DNA of 29,452 nt from a virus. Below, one piece after another: positions 22,115 to 28,194 of this stretch. Each line of letters begins with the position of its first letter. The stretch's first letter is position 1. Made by a program: the position numbers and the translations under genes. The stretch is from IMG/VR virus record IMGVR_UViG_3300046533_000756, positions 1 to 29,452 of that record. The stretch is one strand, 5' to 3'. The notes beneath the pieces were generated by a model. It saw only the letters and a list, made by a program, of their open reading frames with translations, was not told the DNA's origin and ran no database searches.

Positions 22115-22597
22115 ATGCCTGTTGCGGAAAAGACACGTATTCAGACCAAATTTGCACGGGAGCCATTCGCATCGTTCTTCGAAGAGGCCAAGCCTCTATT
22201 GGTCCAGCATTTCGAAGAGATCTCCGCATTCCAAGACATTCCTCTCGATCCCAACATCGAACGCTACTTGGAGATGGATGGGGAGGGGCTTCTTCGGATT
22301 TACACTGCTCGTCAAGACGGCCTGCTGATTGGCTATGCCGTCTTCTGCATGGCATATAACCTGCACTACCGCAGCAGCCTGCAGGCCCACCAAGATGTGC
22401 TCTTCGTGCATCCGTCTTTCCGAAACTTCCGAAATGCTTACCGGCTGATCAAGCACACCGAGATCGCGCTGCGTGAGGAGGGTGTCCAGATAGTGACACA
22501 CCATTCCAAGCTGGCTCACCCGGCGTTGCACGCGATCCTGCATCTGATGGGATACGTGGATCTGGATATCACGCAAGGAAAGCGCCTCGATCTGTGA
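22115..22597 (+). CDS. GNAT-type N-acetyltransferase-like phage protein
   Basis: A 160-residue protein. The block YTARQDGLLIGYAVFCMAYN followed by HYRSSLQAHQDVLFVHPSFR, then NAYRLIKHTEIALREEGVQI and LHLMGYVDLD, matches phage GNAT-fold proteins (strand with G-Y, V-HP-x-x-R, and MGY end). Such genes sit between terminase and portal in many podoviruses and may modify virion or host proteins with acetyl-CoA. The ATG at 22115 is chosen; a TTG at 22097 would add six residues. Neither start has a good ribosome site. Catalytic activity is not certain. Confidence 0.7.
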   Translation: MPVAEKTRIQTKFAREPFASFFEEAKPLLVQHFEEISAFQDIPLDPNIERYLEMDGEGLLRIYTARQDGLLIGYAVFCMAYNLHYRSSLQAHQDVLFVHPSFRNFRNAYRLIKHTEIALREEGVQIVTHHSKLAHPALHAILHLMGYVDLDITQGKRLDL

Positions 22598-22935
22598 GCC
22601 AGACTGTGGCAGTGGTCTTCGGTGGTGCTAAAGCGAATGCGCCAGGGAAACATCCGCTCATTCGAGACGTCGGAGTGGTGGCGGCTGGCGTGGGCGCCGG
22701 GCTGCTGCTCAACAAGCTACTGGCAGGGGGTGTCCCGAAGCCACCAGCGACCACCCCTCCTGCGGCTCCCACTGTGCCAAAGCCTCCCACGACAGTGGCG
22801 GCGCCGGATCTCACCGCAGGAACCAAGGGGCCTGGTGTTAAGACAGGCCGTAATTCCACGATCATGACGAGTCCATCCGGGCTCGGATCGATTTCTCAAT
22901 CCAACGTGCAGACTAAGACTCTGCTGGGGCTCTAA
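22594..22935 (+). CDS. Small Pro-rich protein preceding portal (113 residues)
   Basis: GTG start overlaps the GNAT stop (GTGA). It has a hydrophobic segment (VGVVAAGVGAGLLLNKLLAGG, about residues 27-46, possible membrane span), a Pro/Ala/Thr-rich linker (KPPATTPPAAPTVPKPP) and a C-terminal block RNSTIMTSPSGLG...TKTLLGL. That last block is a recurrent ending in small podovirus proteins immediately before the portal. Role unknown; a virion or portal-associated accessory is plausible. Confidence 0.55.
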   Translation: MSQTVAVVFGGAKANAPGKHPLIRDVGVVAAGVGAGLLLNKLLAGGVPKPPATTPPAAPTVPKPPTTVAAPDLTAGTKGPGVKTGRNSTIMTSPSGLGSISQSNVQTKTLLGL

Positions 22936-24669
22936 GTGAAACTGGCTTCATACCGGGACGTCGCGGATAAGACCACGGGACTCACCAAACGTGAGAAGTA
23001 CGGCATCATGCAGGCCGAGATGCTCAACGACCGCTCGACGTTCCGAGTTCACTGGTCGGAACTGGCCAAGATGGTCTCGCCGCGGCGCACTCGCTGGTTC
23101 GTGGATGACAAAAACAAGGGTGACCGCCGGAACCAGAACATCATCGATACCACCGCCACTCTGTCACTGCGAACTCTGAAAGCAGGAATGCATGCCGGCA
23201 TGACGTCTCCGGCGCGGCCCTGGATGAAGCTGACGATCCTCGATCAGGATATGGCCAAGTACGGTCCTGTCAAAAGCTGGTTGCACGAGGTCACGCGTAG
23301 AATGCTGGCGGTGTTCGCCAAGTCGAACATCTACAACGTGATGCCCATGATGTATGGGGACGCGGGATTGTTTGCATCAGCGGCCGTGGGCATTCTCGAA
23401 GATGAGGAGTCGGTACTCCGCGCCTATTCCTATCCGATCGGATCCTTTGCCATGGCATTGAATGAGCGCGGCCTGGTGAACACGTTCTATCGGGAATACC
23501 CGATGACGGTGTTTCAGCTGGTCGAGAAGTTCGGTGTGATTCCGGGAACCAACGATATCGACTGGAGGAACCTGTCACAGACGGTCAAGACACTCTGGGA
23601 TCGAGGGCAGTACGGTACCAATGTGCCGGTCGATTGGATGGTGACGCCGAACATGGATTACAACCCGCGCATGCTCTCCGGGAAGTACAAGAAGTTCGCG
23701 TCCTGTTGGTATGAGCAAGGGTGCAACGAAGGAAAGTTCCTTCGAGAGCAGGGCTTTGATGAGTTCCCGATCATCGCGCCGCGGTGGGACGTTACCGGTG
23801 AGGACACCTATGGCACGGACTGTCCGGGCATGTCGACACTCGGCGCCATCAAGGGCCTGCAGCAAGCGAAAAAAGAGGGAGGCAAGGCCCTGGCGAAGAT
23901 GGTTTCGCCAGCACTCCAGGCTCCCGTCGAATTGAAACAGTCGTCCATCTCAATGCTGCCCGGCAACATCACGTACACTGCGGACGGTCCCGGCCGTCAG
24001 GGTATTCGGCCTCTGCACGAGGTCAACGTGGCGCTGGACAAACTCGAGTTGTGGAATCAGCAGGACCGCGACCAGATCAAGGATGGGTTCCTCGTGAACT
24101 TCTTCCTCTCGATGCTTTCCACAGAACGCGGTGAGATGACGGCCACTGAGGTGGAACAGCGCGCGCAGGAGCGGTCTCTGATCCTCGGGCCCACTTACGA
24201 GCGGTTCAACGATGAAGGGTTCGATCCACTTGTCGATCGCACGTTCGCGATCATGGATCGACGGGGATTCATTCCCGATGCGCCTCCTGAGCTCCATGGC
24301 GTCTCGCTCAAGGTCGAGTACACCTCGATTATGGCCACCGCCCAGCGCCTCAGTGGCATTGTCGGCGTCGACCGCCTGCTGACGACCGTGGTGAACGCGG
24401 CGCCGGTGTTCCCCGATGCACGGCACTACGTGGATATCGGTGCTGCCATTGAGGAGATTGGCGATATCCTCGACATCAATCCCAAGATTCTGGTCGATCC
24501 CGATGTCGCCGCCCAGAGCATTGCTCAGGAGCAACAGATGCTCCAACAGCAGCACGCCGCGGATGTCGCGGCGAAGTATGCGGGATCCGCCAAGGATCTC
24601 AGCCAATCCCCAACCACTGGAGACAATGCTCTGGCGCAACTGGTCACGGGCATTCGAGGTATCCAATGA
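22936..24669 (+). CDS. Portal (head-to-tail connector) protein
   Basis: A 577-residue protein of the podovirus head-tail connector family (PF12236 type). Recognisable parts: LNDRSTFRVHWSELAKMVSP near residues 30-50, LKAGMHAGMTSPARPWMKL at about 85-103, a helical wing (YGDAGLFASAAVGILEDEES), and a C-terminal helical barrel with Gln-rich end (SIAQEQQMLQQQHAADVAA). GTG start follows the previous stop directly (TAAGTG). The portal forms the ring through which the terminase packages DNA and onto which the tail docks. Confidence 0.9.
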   Translation: MKLASYRDVADKTTGLTKREKYGIMQAEMLNDRSTFRVHWSELAKMVSPRRTRWFVDDKNKGDRRNQNIIDTTATLSLRTLKAGMHAGMTSPARPWMKLTILDQDMAKYGPVKSWLHEVTRRMLAVFAKSNIYNVMPMMYGDAGLFASAAVGILEDEESVLRAYSYPIGSFAMALNERGLVNTFYREYPMTVFQLVEKFGVIPGTNDIDWRNLSQTVKTLWDRGQYGTNVPVDWMVTPNMDYNPRMLSGKYKKFASCWYEQGCNEGKFLREQGFDEFPIIAPRWDVTGEDTYGTDCPGMSTLGAIKGLQQAKKEGGKALAKMVSPALQAPVELKQSSISMLPGNITYTADGPGRQGIRPLHEVNVALDKLELWNQQDRDQIKDGFLVNFFLSMLSTERGEMTATEVEQRAQERSLILGPTYERFNDEGFDPLVDRTFAIMDRRGFIPDAPPELHGVSLKVEYTSIMATAQRLSGIVGVDRLLTTVVNAAPVFPDARHYVDIGAAIEEIGDILDINPKILVDPDVAAQSIAQEQQMLQQQHAADVAAKYAGSAKDLSQSPTTGDNALAQLVTGIRGIQ

Positions 24670-25544
24670 TCAAACTCAAGAATAAGTTTCTCCTGTATAA
24701 GTTTCTCCTGTATCTGTTGCTCGGCTTGCCTTTGCTGGCAGGACTGGGCCAAACCGCTTACGCGCAGACCTGCTCGGTGTCGAGTTCCAAGACAGCGGCC
24801 GGCGTGGGCACAACCGCCTGCTTTGTGAAGGCGGGCAATCAGCTGGTGATGTCCATCACCGGGACGTGGGTGGCCACCAACCAGATCCAGATGAGCGTAG
24901 ACGGCCAGGTGACCTGGCGCGTGGTCGGCCCCAATTACACGGCCAACGTGCAGGTCAAGACCGGTGTTCAGCAGCGGGATGTCTGGTTCCGCTGGTTCCC
25001 CTCGGCGTTCACGTCCGGGACGATCGCCTACACCCTGGCGGATCTCTCGCTTCATACCGGCAAGTACGCTTACACCAACGTGCCCTTGGCATTCCCTTAC
25101 ACCGCAAATGGGGCGTCGGCAGCGTTCTCGGTGACGCTGGAACCGATCACCGACGTCTACGTTCAGACTGTCTGCCATGCCACTGCGATTGGCTATCTGG
25201 TCGGAACCACGGGTGGAACCACCAAGGTCATCGCGATCCTTCGGGATAGCAAGGGTGAGTTGCTCGGCAATTCGCTGGTCGCGGGTACGACCTTGGGAAC
25301 GGCCAGCACCATCCAGGAGTTGAGTCTTCTGGTTCCCGTCGATCTTCCCGCTGGGCGGTATTACGTTTCCTTCCAGGGAGATGCGGTCACCGGGCACCTG
25401 CAGAAGATGGCGACGTCCACGTTCGTCGACGTCACGGCCTCAGAGTTGACGTCGGTATTCGGAACCATTCCGCGGTTCATTGCGCCACCCACGACATTCA
25501 CGGCGGCCAAGGGACCATTCGCGTTCATTCGTTGCACGAGCTAA
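24666..25544 (+). CDS. Secreted/signal-peptide protein in head operon, beta-rich
   Basis: A 292-residue protein, ATGA-coupled to the portal gene. The N-terminus is basic then strongly hydrophobic (KFLLYKFLLYLLLGLPLLAG), ending AYA|QT, a clear type I signal peptide, unusual between a portal and a scaffold gene. The mature part is Thr/Ser/Val-rich and looks like beta strands (TGTWVATNQIQMSVDGQVTW; ISVTLEPITDVYVQT-type segments) with few cysteines. It could be exported, or the hydrophobic end might insert in the inner membrane. A virion or host-surface role cannot be told from sequence. No close family recognised. Confidence 0.65.
   Translation: MIKLKNKFLLYKFLLYLLLGLPLLAGLGQTAYAQTCSVSSSKTAAGVGTTACFVKAGNQLVMSITGTWVATNQIQMSVDGQVTWRVVGPNYTANVQVKTGVQQRDVWFRWFPSAFTSGTIAYTLADLSLHTGKYAYTNVPLAFPYTANGASAAFSVTLEPITDVYVQTVCHATAIGYLVGTTGGTTKVIAILRDSKGELLGNSLVAGTTLGTASTIQELSLLVPVDLPAGRYYVSFQGDAVTGHLQKMATSTFVDVTASELTSVFGTIPRFIAPPTTFTAAKGPFAFIRCTS
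24682..24711 (+). repeat. 15-bp tandem duplication in the signal-peptide region
   Basis: ATAAGTTTCTCCTGT occurs twice without a gap (24682-24696, 24697-24711), in frame and duplicating five codons (KFLLY). The copies are identical, so the duplication is recent or unstable. It lengthens the hydrophobic core of the predicted signal peptide. Confidence 0.95.
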
Positions 25545-25553
25545 GGAGGGACT

Positions 25554-25940
25554 GTGAGCGGCAGGGATAACGGTGACAACGCAGCAGACCGGAACCGAGT
25601 TGAAGCCAAGCGGGATGTGTCCGAACGACATTCCGAGGTTTCTCTTGCGGCCTGGCGTGAGTCTGCCGCCCTTGCAGCATGCCGCAAAGCACTATGGGAG
25701 GTTCTGGTCTACTGCAAAACGTTTAATTCTGTCGTGGATCCGGAGGCGAACATGACCTTCGTCAACGCCGGCAAGCAGGACGTGGGCCACTTCATCATGG
25801 CAAAGATCGCGGAGGCCGATCCTCAGCGTCTGTTCCAGATGATGACCGAGGCCCAGCAGGACGAGAAACGCCAGAAGCTGGAGCACAAAGCAGCCCAAAG
25901 GACAGCCAAGGAGAAATCCGAGGCTGAAGACAATTCATGA
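25554..25940 (+). CDS. Bbp19-like small virion-morphogenesis protein
   Basis: A 128-residue protein starting GTG 25554 after GGAGGG. The core ACRKALWEVLVYCKTFNSVV, then NAGKQDVGHFIMAKIAEADP, matches the Bbp19-like phage domain (V/I-L-x-x-L-hydrophobic, DxG-H-type helix) found between portal and capsid in BPP-1-like phages. The C-terminus is a charged helix (QQDEKRQKLEHKAAQ). Probably virion assembly; its exact role is unknown in the family. Confidence 0.55.
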   Translation: MSGRDNGDNAADRNRVEAKRDVSERHSEVSLAAWRESAALAACRKALWEVLVYCKTFNSVVDPEANMTFVNAGKQDVGHFIMAKIAEADPQRLFQMMTEAQQDEKRQKLEHKAAQRTAKEKSEAEDNS

Positions 25941-25950
25941 AAGGAATTCT

Positions 25951-26568
25951 ATGAGCACGATCACACCACCGCCCGCGGCGCCTCCCGTAGAGACGCCTCC
26001 GGTAGTAACTCCTCCAGTGACGCCTCCCGCGGGAACACCGCCGGCGGCGCCGCCATCGGGGACTCCACCGGCAGCACCGATTGTTTATGACCTGAAGATT
26101 CCCGAGGGTTCTCGGGCGATCCAGGCCGACGTGGACCAGATCCTTGCCTTTGCGAAGGAGAAGAATCTGCCCAACGATCAGGCTGTCCTGCTTCTCGACC
26201 AGCGCCATGCGGCCTACGAGGCTGCGGAAGTGCGGGCCAAAGAAGTGACCGACGCCAATATTGCGCTCTGGCAGGAACAACTGAAGGCCGACCAGACTCT
26301 GGGCGGCGCCAAGTATGCCGAGACCAGCATTGCCGTCAAGACCGTACTGGACCGAGTTCTGCCCGAATCCACGCCCTTTGGTAAGGAGTTGCGCGAGAGT
26401 CCCGCTTATGCGGCGATCTCGGCGTATCCGCCACTGGTTGCGGCATTCGCGGCACTGGCACAAATCATGAAAGAAGACAAGGGTCTGGGTGGTGCTCCTC
26501 CTGCCGGAGGGGGTGGCGAGGGCACACCGAAGTCTGACGAGGCGATCTTCTTTCCTAACCGAGTCTAA
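25951..26568 (+). CDS. Capsid scaffolding-type protein with Pro-rich N-terminus
   Basis: A 205-residue protein. Residues 1-45 are almost only Pro, Thr, Ala, Val and Gly (PPP/TPP units), encoded by repetitive DNA. The rest is helical: YDLKIPEGSRAIQADVDQIL, an AFAKEKNLPNDQAVLLLDQR stretch, WQEQLKADQTLGGAKYAE and a Gly-rich end. The YDLKIPEG...FAKE...K-D-x-x-LGG pattern is typical of scaffolding proteins ahead of podovirus capsid genes. It would direct procapsid assembly and be removed before or during packaging. It is followed by the capsid gene after 11 bp with AAGGAG. Confidence 0.7.
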   Translation: MSTITPPPAAPPVETPPVVTPPVTPPAGTPPAAPPSGTPPAAPIVYDLKIPEGSRAIQADVDQILAFAKEKNLPNDQAVLLLDQRHAAYEAAEVRAKEVTDANIALWQEQLKADQTLGGAKYAETSIAVKTVLDRVLPESTPFGKELRESPAYAAISAYPPLVAAFAALAQIMKEDKGLGGAPPAGGGGEGTPKSDEAIFFPNRV

Positions 26569-26579
26569 GGAGTCCCCTC

Positions 26580-27575
26580 ATGACAGTATTGAATTCTGCT
26601 TATCCGACGCTGCTGGACCAGGCCAAAACCCTGGATCCCAATGGCAGCACCGCTCGATTCGTCGAGCTTCTCAAGGCCAGCAATCCGATTCTCGAAGACA
26701 TGGTGGCGATCGAGGGCAACCTGCCCGGCGGCCATCGTTCGACGGTCGAGACGTCTTTGCCTCCCGCTTACTGGCGTTCGTACAATCAGGGTGTGATTCC
26801 CGGCAAGGGAACCACGGCCCAGATTGATGAGCAGGCCGCGATGCTCGAAGCCTGGACCATCATCGATGCCAAGCTGGCCAACTTCGGTGGCAACAAGGCC
26901 CAGTTCAGCATGCAGAAGGGACGCATGCAGCTGGAAGGCATGAATCAGGAGATGGCCTCCACCCTGATCTACGGAAACGCGGGAGTGTCGCCCAGTGAAT
27001 TCACCGGCTTTATGCCGCGCATGTCTTCGCTGACGGCTGGCAATTCCCAGAACGTGATCAATGCCGGCGGAACCGGCGGTGACAACGCGTCGATCCTCGT
27101 CATCCGATGGGGCGATGGTGTTCACGGGTTCTTCCCGAAGGGATCCTCGGCCGGCGTCAAGCATTTCGACCTGGGCGAACAGATGGTCCAGAACGCTAAC
27201 GGCGTCACGGGCGCGCTGATGAAGGCTTTGGTCGATCAGTGGACCTGGGACATCGGTCTGGCCACTCCGGACTGGCGCCACATGGTTCGCATCTGCAACA
27301 TCGATGTGTCGAACCTGACCAGCAACACGACTCCCGCGGATCTGATCGAACTGCTGGAGCATGCGCTGGAATGCCTGCCCTTGGGAGACGGCCGTGACGT
27401 GATCTACATGAACCGCACGGTGGGCCGATTCCTTCGCAAACAGGTCCGTGAAAATGTGACCTCAGGCGGCGGCTTGACGTTCGATAACGTGGCGGGCAAG
27501 CGCGTCATGTTCTTCGACGATGTGCCGGTACGCCGTCTAGATTGCATGCTGAACGCGGAGACTGTCGTCACCTAG
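26580..27575 (+). CDS. Major capsid protein, BPP-1-like (HK97-related fold)
   Basis: A 331-residue protein, close to the 327 or so of the BPP-1 capsid. Diagnostic blocks are LPPAYWRSYNQGVIPGKGTT, FTGFMPRMSSL, INAGGTGGDNASILVIRWGD with GVHGFFPKGSSAGVKHFDLG (about 176-201), TWDIGLATPDWRHMVRICNI (about 222-241) and a C-terminal GGLTFDNVAGKRVMFFDDVP. This set is the fingerprint of capsid proteins of BPP-1-like podoviruses, whose fold is a circularly permuted HK97 type. It forms the shell with the scaffold and cement proteins encoded on either side. Strong ribosome site and typical late-gene placement. Confidence 0.9.
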   Translation: MTVLNSAYPTLLDQAKTLDPNGSTARFVELLKASNPILEDMVAIEGNLPGGHRSTVETSLPPAYWRSYNQGVIPGKGTTAQIDEQAAMLEAWTIIDAKLANFGGNKAQFSMQKGRMQLEGMNQEMASTLIYGNAGVSPSEFTGFMPRMSSLTAGNSQNVINAGGTGGDNASILVIRWGDGVHGFFPKGSSAGVKHFDLGEQMVQNANGVTGALMKALVDQWTWDIGLATPDWRHMVRICNIDVSNLTSNTTPADLIELLEHALECLPLGDGRDVIYMNRTVGRFLRKQVRENVTSGGGLTFDNVAGKRVMFFDDVPVRRLDCMLNAETVVT

Positions 27576-27597
27576 ACGTGGTCGGTAACAGCCTGAA

Positions 27598-27620
27598 CTC
27601 CCCTCCGATGTGGAGGGGAG
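27598..27620 (+). repeat. Perfect 9-bp hairpin after the capsid gene
   Basis: CTCCCCTCC (27598-27606) pairs with GGAGGGGAG (27612-27620) around a 5-nt loop. It is followed by ACCCAATCTC and not by T, so it is not a standard terminator; it may stabilise the capsid messenger or reduce expression of the cement gene. Confidence 0.8.
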
Positions 27621-27652
27621 ACCCAATCTCAAATCTCTAAGGAGTAACGACC

Positions 27653-28099
27653 ATGTTGAAAGATATCCTGCTTCAAGTCGCAACCGCGCAAGCCATCACC
27701 GTCGACACGCCACTGTTGGGCATCATCGATCTGGAAGATCTGGCACTGGCCCGCCACATTGGAACGGGTGAGCCGATGTGCTTTGCCATCAGTGTCGCGG
27801 TGGCCGCCGATCACACGTCCGGCACTGAGACCTACACGTTCATCCTGCAGCAATCGGATAACGCGGATCTCTCCAGTGCGGACAGCATTCTCCAGCGCAC
27901 GATCGATTACACCGATCTGGCTCTGGGCCATCTGGAGTACATCCCGATTCCTCCGGGCTGGCCTCGCAAGCGTTATCTCGGCATCTATGCCGATGTGAGC
28001 GCCAGCGACACGCCAACGGTTACCTTGAACTGCTGGCTGACGCTGCAGTCCATGATCGAGGATCGTCAGTATTTCCATACTGCATCCGCGATTCTGTAA
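27653..28099 (+). CDS. Bbp16-like capsid cement (decoration) protein
   Basis: A 148-residue beta-rich protein. The N-terminus (MLKDILLQVATAQAITVDTP, then IDLEDLALARHIGTGEPM) and the later GHLEYIPIPPGWPRKRYLGI segment match Bbp16-type cement proteins of BPP-1 (LxDAQAV..., I-x-x-G-E-P-M, PIPPG...KRYLxL...Y). These bind the outside of the shell and stabilise it. Its position directly after the capsid gene agrees. A ribosome site AAGGAG stands ahead of the ATG. Confidence 0.75.
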   Translation: MLKDILLQVATAQAITVDTPLLGIIDLEDLALARHIGTGEPMCFAISVAVAADHTSGTETYTFILQQSDNADLSSADSILQRTIDYTDLALGHLEYIPIPPGWPRKRYLGIYADVSASDTPTVTLNCWLTLQSMIEDRQYFHTASAIL

Positions 28100-28141
28100 G
28101 GGTTTCGTCCAGGCCTTCTCCTTTCACCTGGGCGGATGGCA

Positions 28142-28174
28142 GGGGCGGCACTCTCCCTTCCGGAGTGCCGCTCC
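28142..28174 (+). repeat. 12-bp hairpin before the tail fibre gene
   Basis: GGGGCGGCACTC (28142-28153) pairs with GAGTGCCGCTCC (28163-28174), one G-U pair, 9-nt loop; TCGTT follows. A weaker 7-bp stem (GTCCAGG/CCTGGGC) lies upstream at about 28107-28133. Probably a transcript-stability or partial-termination element between cement and fibre genes. Confidence 0.65.
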
Positions 28175-28194
28175 TCGTTAACTGAGGACTCGAG

